Shown: positions 1 to 6,544, counted from the first letter of the stretch. The stretch: DNA of 12,956 bases from Pseudomonadota bacterium (GCA_022560215.1 JADFTO010000051.1:1-12956); one strand, 5' to 3'. Numbers and translations: made by a program. Notes: generated by a model from the sequence alone, not told the origin.

Positions 1-621
1 GTGCTTGTGGTGGACGACCAGGTCGCGAATGTAGCCGACGGCGATGGGGTCGATGCCGGCAAAAGGTTCGTCAAGCAGGATGAAATTAGGATTGGAGGCA
101 AGGGCCCTGGCAATCTCGACGCGGCGGCGCTCGCCCCCCGAAAGGGCCAGGGCCGGCGTGTGCCGCAAGTGGGTGATGGAAAATTCCGCCAACAGGGCTT
201 CCAGGACCGCTTCGCGGCGGCGGCGCGACTTCTCCACCACCTCGAGAACGGCGCGGATGTTTTTCTCCACCGTCAGGCCGCGGAAAATGGATGCTTCCTG
301 GGGCAGGTAGCCGATTCCCATGCGGGCCCGGCGGTACATGGGCAATCCGGTGATGTTGTGGCCGTCCAGAACGATGCTTCCGTAGTCGGGCGCCAGAAGG
401 CCCGTGATCATGTAGAAACACGTGGTCTTTCCGGCGCCGTTCGGGCCCAGGAGACCCACCACCTCGCCCCGCTGCAGGAAAAGGCTGACCCCCCTGACCA
501 CGAGGCGTTTCTTGAAGCCCTTGCCGACGTTGTTGACGTAGAGGCCTTGGTTGTCGGCGACAAGCCTGGGCGGCCCGGCTTTTCGGGCGGTTTCCTCGTT
601 CTGTTCCGATCGCTTATCCAT
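1..621 (-). CDS. lptB: LPS export ABC transporter ATP-binding protein LptB (C-terminus beyond the window)
   Basis: Cytoplasmic ATPase that powers extraction of lipopolysaccharide from the inner membrane with LptF/LptG and passes it to LptC and LptA. The 207 residues present show Walker A GPNGAGKT at 59-66, Q-loop Q108 in YLPQEAS, an LSGGERRR signature at 160-167 and Walker B ILLDEP at 181-186. The frame is open at the left edge, so the H-loop and the last 35-45 residues of a usual 240-260 residue LptB are not visible. The ATG at 619-621 leaves about 25 residues before the conserved domain and has no clear Shine-Dalgarno sequence. It lies 30 bases after the lptA stop, so it is the distal gene of the kdsD-lptC-lptA-lptB operon. 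LptB is distinguished from branched-chain amino acid ATPases such as LivF by the GLTVEKNI region and this context. Confidence 0.95.
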   Translation of the reverse strand, partial: MDKRSEQNEETARKAGPPRLVADNQGLYVNNVGKGFKKRLVVRGVSLFLQRGEVVGLLGPNGAGKTTCFYMITGLLAPDYGSIVLDGHNITGLPMYRRARMGIGYLPQEASIFRGLTVEKNIRAVLEVVEKSRRRREAVLEALLAEFSITHLRHTPALALSGGERRRVEIARALASNPNFILLDEPFAGIDPIAVGYIRDLVVHHKH

Positions 622-651
622 GGGTCTTGTTTATACTATAGAAAGAGAGGG

Positions 652-1461
652 TTAATTTTTCTTTTTCGGCCGCAACAGGCCGTGAACCCGGCCGTCGCCG
701 GTGGCCCTGGGTCCACACCCGAAAATCCTGCTGACGTTGGTGTTCATGTTCACCTCGGCGACGCAACCGGTCAGTTGATTGGGCCCCCGGGTGATCTTAA
801 CCGAACCCGTAAGCGTCGCGATGCCGGTTTCCACGTTGTAGACTCCCCGGTCCCCCGTGGCGGTGTCGTTGGCGGTGACCACCTTGACGCCGTCGAAGGC
901 CTCGACCCGGTAGATCCTGGACTTGCCGTTCTTGTCCTTGCGGAAATAGGCGGACAGGATGTCGGCGCCGAGGCGCTTGTCCCCGCGCGTCGCGAAGGCG
1001 TTGCCGCGGGCCACCACCATTTGCTTTTTCTCCCAGTATTCAAGCTGCCTCTCGGCGGTGATCACGTCGCTTTCGGTGACCAGGCGCACGCCTTTCCCGC
1101 TGAGCACCAGGATGGCGTTTTCCATGTCGTAGACCCCGCGCTCGCCGTAGGCCGTCTCGCCCGGCGATGAGATGCGCACGTGTCCCTCCGCGTCGAGGCG
1201 GATGATCGAGGTCTCCCCATCGGGGGTTATGCGGTAATAGGCGCGGAGCACGTCGGCCCGGACCCGGACCTGGCCGCGCACCGCGACGGCGTTGCCGCGG
1301 GCCAGGAAGACCAGCGACTCCTGCTGCCATTCGATGCCGTTGTCGGCGCTGATCTCCAGGGGCTGGTCGCCGGTGGCGAAATTGAGGCCCTGGGCGCCGG
1401 CCGGCGGCCCCAGGACACAAGCCAGGAGCGCCGTCCAGGCGGCAAGGGCGGGCGGCCTCAT
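652..1461 (-). CDS. lptA: Periplasmic LPS transport protein LptA, with duplicated OstA-type repeat
   Basis: Periplasmic bridge protein that carries LPS between LptC at the inner membrane and LptD at the outer membrane. The 269-residue product starts with a signal peptide (hydrophobic residues 5-19, likely cleavage after AGA at 21-23). Two similar beta-rich OstA/LptA segments follow, about residues 34-128 and 130-226. Each contains an ARGNA..(V/T)RG..R..AD(V/I)L.AY(Y/F)R block, then a (D/E)RGVY(D/N) block. The C-terminus has two cysteines, C233 and C249, and a basic tail ending KKKN. At 269 residues it is longer than E. coli LptA (about 185). The ATG at 1459-1461 overlaps the lptC stop in an ATGA, which indicates translational coupling. 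Identity is secure from fold pattern and context. Confidence 0.93.
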   Translation of the reverse strand: MRPPALAAWTALLACVLGPPAGAQGLNFATGDQPLEISADNGIEWQQESLVFLARGNAVAVRGQVRVRADVLRAYYRITPDGETSIIRLDAEGHVRISSPGETAYGERGVYDMENAILVLSGKGVRLVTESDVITAERQLEYWEKKQMVVARGNAFATRGDKRLGADILSAYFRKDKNGKSRIYRVEAFDGVKVVTANDTATGDRGVYNVETGIATLTGSVKITRGPNQLTGCVAEVNMNTNVSRIFGCGPRATGDGRVHGLLRPKKKN

Positions 1462-2141
1462 GGTTTATCGATCCCGGGGTAGATAACCATCCTCGCCTTG
1501 CCGGTGAATTGGATGATCTTGCCCTTGTCGATGAGGCGGAAGCCTTCCGCCTCGAGATCGCCGAAGGGGCCTTGCCCCTCCACCTTCTCGTTGCCTTCCA
1601 CCAAGCCTTCCGTCAGGTTGATCGACGCTTTCGAGGTGCGGAACTCATAGCCCGAATCGTGGAACAGGGTAACCGAGCCGGTCAGGTTCAGGGTCGCAGT
1701 GTCGCGGTTGTAGATGCCGGTATCCGCCGTCAGCACCAGCCACGAGCCGTCCTCCAGGACCATGTCGGCCTTGGGCATCTCCAGCTCCACCGCGGAGGTG
1801 CCGTCGAGAAGGTTCCTGGCCAGGTCGGCGGTGATGGTGAACATGCGGGAATTCTTGTCCGTGCCCTGGTAGCGGGCGTTGACCATGTTGGGGTCTTCCG
1901 AGCCCGAGAGCATGAGCCCGGAAAAGCCGATACGGAAAAAGCTTTCCTTGGCCTGCAGGTAAGGCCAGACGATTACCAGGCCGATCAGCAACAGGGCCAG
2001 GGTGGGAAGGAAGACCTTCATCAGGCTGACGAAACGGCTGTAGGCGGGGGTGTGATGGATGGGGTCCCGGGGCCTGATGATCAGCTTGGGCGCGCCCCGG
2101 GCGTGCGCCGGACCGGCCACGTGGGGAAGGACGGAGTCCAT
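1458..2141 (-). CDS. lptC: LPS export system protein LptC
   Basis: Bitopic inner-membrane protein that receives LPS from LptB2FG and hands it to LptA. The 227-residue product has a cytoplasmic N-terminus of about 40 residues and one membrane segment at about 41-60 (MKVFLPTLALLLIGLVIVWP). A periplasmic LptC/YrbK beta domain follows, with typical short strands such as LTADTGIYNRDTATLNLTGS. The N-terminal extension before the helix is longer than in E. coli, which may be an alphaproteobacterial trait. The ATG at 2139-2141 has an AGGAG ribosome site 7 bases upstream, in the 19-base gap after kdsD. Its TGA overlaps the lptA start. No kdsC lies between kdsD and lptC, unlike E. coli. Confidence 0.92.
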   Translation of the reverse strand: MDSVLPHVAGPAHARGAPKLIIRPRDPIHHTPAYSRFVSLMKVFLPTLALLLIGLVIVWPYLQAKESFFRIGFSGLMLSGSEDPNMVNARYQGTDKNSRMFTITADLARNLLDGTSAVELEMPKADMVLEDGSWLVLTADTGIYNRDTATLNLTGSVTLFHDSGYEFRTSKASINLTEGLVEGNEKVEGQGPFGDLEAEGFRLIDKGKIIQFTGKARMVIYPGIDKP

Positions 2142-2160
2142 TGCCGCTCCTAGTGTCCTC

Positions 2161-3147
2161 CTAAGCCACGCCGGCGCGCAGGCAGTCGTGGATGTGCACG
2201 ATGCCCACCGGGAGTCGATCGGAGACCACGAACAGGTTGGTGATGGCGCGCTCGTTCATCAGCCGCAGGGCCTCGCTCGCCAGGGCGTCGGGGCGGATGG
2301 TCTTGGGCCCCGGCGACATCACCTCGTCGGTCCTCATGTCCAGGATTCCGGCGTTCATGTGGCGGCGCAGGTCGCCATCGGTGATGATCCCCTCAAGGTG
2401 GCCGTCGCCGGCGACCACGCCGACACTGCCGAAGGACTTGGCGGTCATCACCAGAAGGGCATCGGCCATGAGTGTGTCGACGGGAACCAGGGGCAGCTCG
2501 TCACCGCCGTGCATGATGTCGGACACCTTGAGCAGCCGCCGCCCCAGCTTGCCGCCGGGGTGCAGGGCATGGAAGTCGTCCGGCGAGAAGCCCTTGCGTT
2601 CCAGCATGGCCACGGCGAGGGCGTCGCCGAGCGCCATCATCACCGTGGTCGAGGTGGTGGGCGCCAGGCCCATGGGACAGGCTTCGTCACTGGCGGGCAG
2701 GACCAGGACCACGTTTGCCGCGGCGGCCAGCGCGCTCGCCGCTTCGGCGGTCGCCGCGATCAGGGGAATTTCGAAACGCTTGGCGTAGTCGACCAGATCG
2801 GCCAGTTCCTCGGTTTCCCCCGAATTGGAAAGGGCCAGGATCACGTCGCCCCGGCGGATCATGCCGAGATCGCCGTGGCTCGCCTCCGCCGGGTGGACGA
2901 AAAGCGCCGGCGTCCCCGTCGAGGCCAGGGTCGCCGCGATCTTCCTGCCCACGTGCCCGCTCTTGCCCATGCCCGTCACCACCACGTGGCCGGACATTCC
3001 CGACAACAGGTCCAGGGCCTCGCTGAAGCTAGAGTCCAGGGCGTCGGCCAGGGCCTTCAGTCCCTGCCGCTCGAGATCCAGGACCCGCCTGGCGGACTCC
3101 AGGTCGAGGCCGGCATCCGGAAGGGGCTTGGAAAAACTCAATTCCAT
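2161..3147 (-). CDS. kdsD: D-arabinose-5-phosphate isomerase (KdsD/KpsF family)
   Basis: Converts D-ribulose 5-phosphate to D-arabinose 5-phosphate, the first step towards Kdo for LPS. The 328-residue length equals that of E. coli KdsD. An N-terminal SIS sugar-isomerase domain spans about 40-175, with TGMGKSGH at 58-65, ASHGDLG at 89-95 and SNSGET at 107-112. HALHPGGKLGR follows, with the probable catalytic histidine at 193. Two CBS domains (about 209-265 and 275-328) end the protein. The frame stays open to an upstream ATG at 3225. I chose the ATG at 3145-3147 because it has GGAG 7 bases upstream, gives the family length, and the upstream start would overlap the likely promoter -10. It is the first gene of the lpt operon. 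Confidence 0.94.
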   Translation of the reverse strand: MELSFSKPLPDAGLDLESARRVLDLERQGLKALADALDSSFSEALDLLSGMSGHVVVTGMGKSGHVGRKIAATLASTGTPALFVHPAEASHGDLGMIRRGDVILALSNSGETEELADLVDYAKRFEIPLIAATAEAASALAAAANVVLVLPASDEACPMGLAPTTSTTVMMALGDALAVAMLERKGFSPDDFHALHPGGKLGRRLLKVSDIMHGGDELPLVPVDTLMADALLVMTAKSFGSVGVVAGDGHLEGIITDGDLRRHMNAGILDMRTDEVMSPGPKTIRPDALASEALRLMNERAITNLFVVSDRLPVGIVHIHDCLRAGVA

Positions 3148-3212
3148 TCGGAGTCTCCGGGATGGCTTGGCCGGGCGCCCCGGTTTCGGAAAGGGGGTTT
3201 CACGGCCCCGAA

Positions 3213-3241
3213 AGTATGCACCCAAGGCATTGATTCGTCAA
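3213..3241 (-). promoter_or_regulatory. Probable sigma-70-type promoter of the kdsD-lptCAB operon
   Basis: On the minus strand a TTGACG -35 (3236-3241) is separated by exactly 17 bases from a CATACT -10 (3213-3218). Matches to consensus are 5/6 and 4/6. Transcription would start near 3206, giving a leader of about 60 bases before the kdsD ATG at 3147. It lies in the 127-base rnd-kdsD gap, otherwise without a feature I can name. Supported by sequence match and position only. Confidence 0.6.
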
Positions 3242-3274
3242 TAAAATCAGCGGACAGGCCGGCGCCAGGAACGG

Positions 3275-3901
3275 TCAATGGACGAAGATGTCCTGATCCG
3301 CCCAGCCCTGCAAATCCAGCTCGACCCGCAACGCCAGCCCATCGAAGCAGGCCCGGGCCAGCCCGGTGCGTCCGTCGCGGGCCAGCATGGCGTCCAGTTT
3401 GGCGCGCAAGTCATGGAGATAGAGGACATCGGCCGCGGCGTAATTGATCTGCTCCGGCGACAGGGACTCCGCCGCCCAGTCCGAAGACTGCTGGTCCTTG
3501 GACAGGGTGACGCCCAGGAGTTCCCGGCACAGGTCCTTGAGGCCGTGCTGATCGGTGTAGGTGCGGGCCAGCCGGGAAGCGATCTTGGTGCAGTAGACCG
3601 GTGCCGCCGTCACCCCCAGATAGCGCCGCAGGTAGCCCAGATCGAAGCGCGCGAAATGGAACAGCTTGGTGACGGAAGCGTCTCCCAGCAACGCTTTCAA
3701 GTTGGGAGCGTCGTAGGAGCCCTTGGCCAACTGGACCAGGTGCGCATCGCCCTTCCCCCGGGAGAGCTGGACCAGGCACAGCCTGTCGCGGTCGGGTTTG
3801 AGGCCCAGGGTCTCGGTGTCGACGGCGACGCTGTCGCCGAAGTCGAGGCCCTGGGGAAGGTCGCCCTGGTGGACTTCGATGGATGGCTGCTTGACGTTCA
3901 C
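3275..3901 (-). CDS. rnd: Ribonuclease D, short single-domain form
   Basis: 3'-5' exoribonuclease of the DEDDy superfamily, which trims tRNA precursors to the mature 3' end. At 208 residues it contains only the exonuclease domain and lacks the C-terminal HRDC domains of the roughly 375-residue E. coli enzyme. This short form is seen in alphaproteobacteria. Exo I is VDTET with D28 and E30; Exo II is FHFARFD with D87; Exo III is NYAAADVLYLHDL with Y154 and D158, so all catalytic positions are present. The start is a GTG at 3899-3901 with only a weak ribosome site. The only nearby upstream ATG (3913-3915) is out of frame. It begins 32 bases after the CCA end of tRNA-Leu on the same strand, so it is probably transcribed with the tRNA. 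Confidence 0.9.
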   Translation of the reverse strand: MNVKQPSIEVHQGDLPQGLDFGDSVAVDTETLGLKPDRDRLCLVQLSRGKGDAHLVQLAKGSYDAPNLKALLGDASVTKLFHFARFDLGYLRRYLGVTAAPVYCTKIASRLARTYTDQHGLKDLCRELLGVTLSKDQQSSDWAAESLSPEQINYAAADVLYLHDLRAKLDAMLARDGRTGLARACFDGLALRVELDLQGWADQDIFVH

Positions 3902-3933
3902 CCGAAAACCGCCATTGGCTTGACTGGAGTGGA

Positions 3934-4020
3934 TGGTGCCCAGGAGAAGACTCGAACTTCCACGGCCTCGCGGCCACAGGTACCTGAAACCTGCGCGTCT
4001 ACCATTTCCGCCACCTGGGC
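3934..4020 (-). tRNA. tRNA-Leu (anticodon CAG), CCA encoded
   Basis: The minus strand folds as a class II tRNA. The acceptor stem pairs GCCCAGG with CCTGGGC. The D arm is followed by an anticodon stem CAGGT/ACCTG with loop TTCAGGT, which gives anticodon CAG for CUG codons. The long variable arm has a GGCC-GCGA-GGCC helix, as expected for Leu. The T arm GGAAG/CTTCT encloses TTCGAGT, and discriminator A is followed by an encoded CCA (3934-3936). The length is 84 bases plus CCA. Confidence 0.96.
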
Positions 4021-4038
4021 TCTAGAGGAGGCAACAGT

Positions 4039-4066
4039 CGTAAACGTGCTTCGGCCTTTATGTCAA
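4039..4066 (-). promoter_or_regulatory. Probable promoter of tRNA-Leu and rnd
   Basis: On the minus strand a perfect TTGACA -35 (4061-4066) is followed after 16 bases by TTTACG (4039-4044), a 3/6 match to the -10 consensus. Transcription would begin about 10 bases before the tRNA 5' end at 4020. The exact -10 is uncertain; the -35 and the position are convincing. Confidence 0.55.
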
Positions 4067-4138
4067 CAGGCTGATATGACATTGTAAGCCGGGTAGGCCG
4101 GGCGCAACCCCCCCCTTGATCCATGCAAGGAGCGATCG

Positions 4139-5146
4139 ATGTCCCTGGTGACGGTTTTCGGCGGTTCGGGCTTCATCGGCCGCCATCTGATCCGCCGCCT
4201 CGCCGCCCGTGGCGACATTATCCGCGCCGCCGGCCGCGACACCGAGGCGGCCATGTTCCTCAAGACCATGGGCGAGCCGGGACAAATCGTTCCCTTCCAG
4301 GCCGACATCACCAGGCCCGAACAGGCGGCGGCGGCAACCGCCGGCGCGGACGCGGTCGTCAACCTGGTGGGCATCCTGTCGCAATGGGGAAAGAGGACCT
4401 TCCGGAGCGTCCACGCCGAAGGCGCCCGGAACGTGGCGAGGGCGGCCAAGGACGCCGGGGCCGGCCGCTTGGTCCAGATTTCGGCCATCGGCGCGGAAAA
4501 GGTCTCGGATTCCGAATACGCCCGCACCAAGGCCGCCGGCGAGGACGCCGCGATCGACGCCTTCCCGGAGGCCACCATCGTGCGCCCGAGCGTGGTTTTC
4601 GGCCCCGAGGACGGATTCTTCAACCTTTTCGCCGGGCTCGCCCGGGTGTCTCCGGTGTTGCCGGTGTTCGGCTGTCCCGTGCTGCCCAAGGTGACCCTGT
4701 TCGGCGCCAATGGGCCGCTCCGGGTGGACATCTACGGCGACGGCGGCACCAAGTTCCAGCCGGTCTACGTCGGCGACGTGGCGGACGCCATCCTGGCCAT
4801 CCTGGAAAATCCGGACACCCGGTCCAGGACTTACGAGCTCGGCGGGCCCCGGATCTACAGCTTCAAGGAAGTCATGGAACTGGTGCTGGCCGAGACCGGC
4901 CGCCGGCGCTTGCTCCTGCCCATCCCCTTCGCCGTTGCCGCGATCGAGGCCTGGTTCCTGGAAAAATGGCCAGAGCCCCTGTTGACCCGCGACCAGGTGA
5001 AGCTCCTGAAACGGGACAACGTGGTCGCCGCCGGCGCCCTTACCCTCCAGGACCTGGGGCTGGAGCCGACGGCGGCGGAAACCATCCTGCCCACCTATCT
5101 CGGGCGCTATCGGCGGCACGGGAGCCAGGGCCTGAGCCCGGCGTGA
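4139..5146 (+). CDS. NAD(P)-binding SDR-family protein, complex I NDUFA9-like
   Basis: The 335-residue product has an N-terminal Rossmann fold with VFGGSGFIGRHL (GxxGxxG at G8, G11, G14) and NLVGIL at 75-80. A YARTK motif with Y127 and K131 matches the SDR YxxxK pair. VRPSVVFGPEDGFFN and the later PVYVGDVADAI region match atypical SDRs of the NDUFA9/YwnB-like group, annotated as NAD-dependent epimerase/dehydratase. Bacterial members are usually single genes of unknown substrate; some have a proposed link to quinone or complex I biology. Here the gene is alone. The ATG at 4139 has AAGGAG 6 bases upstream (4127-4132). A C8 run lies at 4108-4115 in the leader. Substrate and pathway are not deducible from the sequence. 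Confidence 0.85.
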   Translation: MSLVTVFGGSGFIGRHLIRRLAARGDIIRAAGRDTEAAMFLKTMGEPGQIVPFQADITRPEQAAAATAGADAVVNLVGILSQWGKRTFRSVHAEGARNVARAAKDAGAGRLVQISAIGAEKVSDSEYARTKAAGEDAAIDAFPEATIVRPSVVFGPEDGFFNLFAGLARVSPVLPVFGCPVLPKVTLFGANGPLRVDIYGDGGTKFQPVYVGDVADAILAILENPDTRSRTYELGGPRIYSFKEVMELVLAETGRRRLLLPIPFAVAAIEAWFLEKWPEPLLTRDQVKLLKRDNVVAAGALTLQDLGLEPTAAETILPTYLGRYRRHGSQGLSPA

Positions 5147-5509
5147 GCGGCGCACTCTGGGGTCTTCCACCCGGCGGGCGGCTTCGGCGATGATCTCGCC
5201 GTATTCCCTCAGGAAAACCGAGCCCCGGACGGTGCGCTGGATGAACACGCTGCGGCGGTCGCCTTCATCCTTCTTGCGGCGCACGAAGTCGTGCTCGCCC
5301 AACCGGTCCACGGCCCGGGTGACGGCCGGCTTGGATATCTTCAAGGCCTCGGCCAGTCCCCTCACCGTGTGCGGCGGCGGCGTCAGGTAGACGCTCAGCA
5401 GCAGGGCCATCTGGCGGGTCGACAAATCGGGCGCGGCGCGGCGCACGCCGGTGACGATGGCCCGGCGCCAGAGATCCAGGGCCTGAAGTTCGGTCAGGGT
5501 GACGCCCAC
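5147..5509 (-). CDS. MarR-type winged-helix transcriptional regulator, 3' end undefined
   Basis: The first 115 residues form a compact winged-helix DNA-binding domain. Residues 29-48 carry LSTRQMALLLSVYLTPPPHT. The recognition region is TVRGLAEALKISKPAVTRAV (48-67), and the wing is RRKKDEGDRRSVFIQRT (77-93), typical of MarR proteins. The start is a GTG at 5507-5509 with GGAG 5 bases upstream. An in-frame TGA just before it excludes a longer N-terminus. No stop codon occurs in this frame before 4058, deep inside the convergent SDR gene on the other strand. The boundary given here is therefore where the recognisable protein ends and the SDR stop begins, not a real stop codon. A frameshift or lost stop near 5110-5150 is likely. 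Targets are unknown; autoregulation is suggested by the leader palindrome. Confidence 0.7.
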
Positions 5510-5533
5510 CGGGACTCCATTTCATTTCGATTC

Positions 5534-5569
5534 CGTATCTTTTTATACGTCATTCTTCCGGCCATTCAA
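5534..5569 (-). promoter_or_regulatory. marR promoter with overlapping palindromic operator candidate
   Basis: On the minus strand a TTGAAT -35 (5564-5569) lies 16 bases from a TATAAA -10 (5542-5547). Overlapping the -10 is an interrupted palindrome, CGTAT-N6-ATACG (5534-5549), of the size MarR dimers often bind. It ends 25 bases before the GTG start at 5509. A repressor bound there would block its own promoter. The operator role is inference. Confidence 0.5.
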
Positions 5570-5689
5570 TTAAAATCCCGCCCCGGCATAGCCGGGCTCG
5601 CGAAGGGGCGCGGGGGGGGACGGAACGGCGCCGGCCAAGGCCCTTGCCGGACCCGGGATTTTAGAGGCTTATAGCGGCGGAGAAGTCCC
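5570..5689. other. Divergent marR-GST intergenic region
   Basis: A 120-base non-coding stretch between the marR promoter and the GST start. It contains a CCCGGC-ATA-GCCGGG hairpin (5582-5596) and a run of eight G (5612-5619). A TAAAAT at 5571-5576 could be a plus-strand -10, but no good -35 stands in front of it. I cannot place the GST promoter with confidence. Confidence 0.4.
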
Positions 5690-6340
5690 ATGGAAAAGCT
5701 TGCCCTTATCCTCGGCAACAAGAACTATTCGTCCTGGTCCATGCGGGCATGGCTGGCCTTGAAGCGGACGGGAGCGGACTTCGCCGAGACCGTGATCCCC
5801 CTCAGGCGGCCCGAGACCAAGCAGGCCATATCCGCCCATTCGCCCTCAGGCCTGGTCCCGGTGCTCCGCCACGGCGACGTGGTGGTCTGGGACTCCCTTG
5901 CCATTTCGGAATACCTGGCCGAGCTGTTCCCCGAAGCCGGGCTGTGGCCCGAAGACCCGGGCGCCAGGGCCGAGGCCCGCGCCGTCTCCGCCGAGATGCA
6001 CGCCGGATTCGCGGCTTTGCGCCGGGCGTTGCCCATGAACGTTCGGGCCCGCCTTTCGGCCAAGGGCCGGAACGGGGACGTGGACTCCGACATCCGGCGG
6101 ATCAGCGGAATCTGGGAGACCTGCCTGGACCGCCACGGCGGTGAATTCCTGTTCGGCCCCTTCACCATCGCCGATGCCATGTTCGCGCCGGTGGTCAGCC
6201 GCTTCCGCACCTATCGCGTGGACCTGCCGCGCACCTGCCGGGACTACGCGGACGCGGTCTGGGACACGCCCGAGATGCGGGACTGGACGGCCGCCGCCGA
6301 AACCGAACCGCACGCCATCCCCGACCTGGACGGCCCTTAA
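5690..6340 (+). CDS. Glutathione S-transferase family protein
   Basis: Cytosolic GST-like enzyme of 216 residues, the normal length. The N-terminal thioredoxin-like domain begins LALILGNKNYSSWSMRAWL, in which S14/S15 or Y13 is the likely glutathione-activating residue. It contains SGLVPVL (53-59) with the cis-proline, and WDSLAI (68-73), the gamma-glutamyl-binding element. The C-terminal helical domain runs from about 90 and carries FGPFTIADAMFAPVVSRF, the GST N-capping box region. The ATG at 5690 has GGAGAA 5 bases upstream (5679-5684). It is divergent from the marR gene, so control by that regulator is plausible but not shown. Substrate cannot be assigned; a detoxification or isomerase (zeta-like) role is possible. 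Confidence 0.88.
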   Translation: MEKLALILGNKNYSSWSMRAWLALKRTGADFAETVIPLRRPETKQAISAHSPSGLVPVLRHGDVVVWDSLAISEYLAELFPEAGLWPEDPGARAEARAVSAEMHAGFAALRRALPMNVRARLSAKGRNGDVDSDIRRISGIWETCLDRHGGEFLFGPFTIADAMFAPVVSRFRTYRVDLPRTCRDYADAVWDTPEMRDWTAAAETEPHAIPDLDGP

Positions 6341-6473
6341 GGGCGAATTCCTCCGGCTGCCCCGGTCCCGGAAGGGCTTATCGAACGTTTTCACCGGGGC
6401 GGAACTTGGCCTCCCGCCCCCACCCGCGGAGACCGGAAATTCAGGGGCCGGGCTTGCCCCGGGACTTTCCAGG
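6341..6473. other. GST-amidotransferase intergenic region, stem-loops only
   Basis: No gene is supported here. A palindrome GCCCTTAAGGGC (6333-6344) spans the GST stop. A CCCCGGT/ACCGGGG inverted repeat (6360-6366 and 6393-6399, 26-base loop) and GGGGC/GCCCC (6444-6448 and 6456-6460) could slow transcription, but none is followed by a T tract, so I do not call a terminator. Confidence 0.35.
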
Positions 6474-6496
6474 AACGATATGCATAAGCTATCGTT
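6474..6496. promoter_or_regulatory. Perfect 7-bp inverted repeat, operator candidate
   Basis: AACGATA and TATCGTT are separated by 9 bases (6481-6489). The 23-bp element lies 48 bases before the amidotransferase start, in an AT-rich pocket of a GC-rich region, and contains CATAAG, a possible -10. The size and symmetry fit a dimeric transcription factor site. No known regulator is recognised. Confidence 0.45.
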
Positions 6497-6544
6497 GATA
6501 TCCGCCACGAGTGTAGCCTCCCGCTCTTTTCAGGAGATCAGCCG

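Noticed and set aside
635..640. TATAGT as a -10 for a separate lptB promoter
   Set aside because: No acceptable -35 at 15-19 bases upstream; the AT-rich lptA end gives such matches by chance.
1..1170. 389-codon open frame on the plus strand across lptB and lptA
   Set aside because: It is antisense to two well-recognised genes, and its product has no domain; high GC content removes stop codons.
3148..3225. Longer kdsD start at the ATG ending at 3225
   Set aside because: Adds 26 unconserved residues, has no ribosome site and would begin within a few bases of the promoter -10.
2059..3447. 462-codon plus-strand open frame across kdsD
   Set aside because: Antisense shadow of kdsD, which has the family length, motifs and ribosome site.
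5582..5596. CCCGGC-ATA-GCCGGG as a terminator
   Set aside because: No gene ends just before it on either strand: marR and GST diverge from this region.
6333..6344. GCCCTTAAGGGC palindrome at the GST stop as a regulatory site
   Set aside because: Half of it is coding sequence including the stop codon, it has no loop for a hairpin, and nothing else supports a role.
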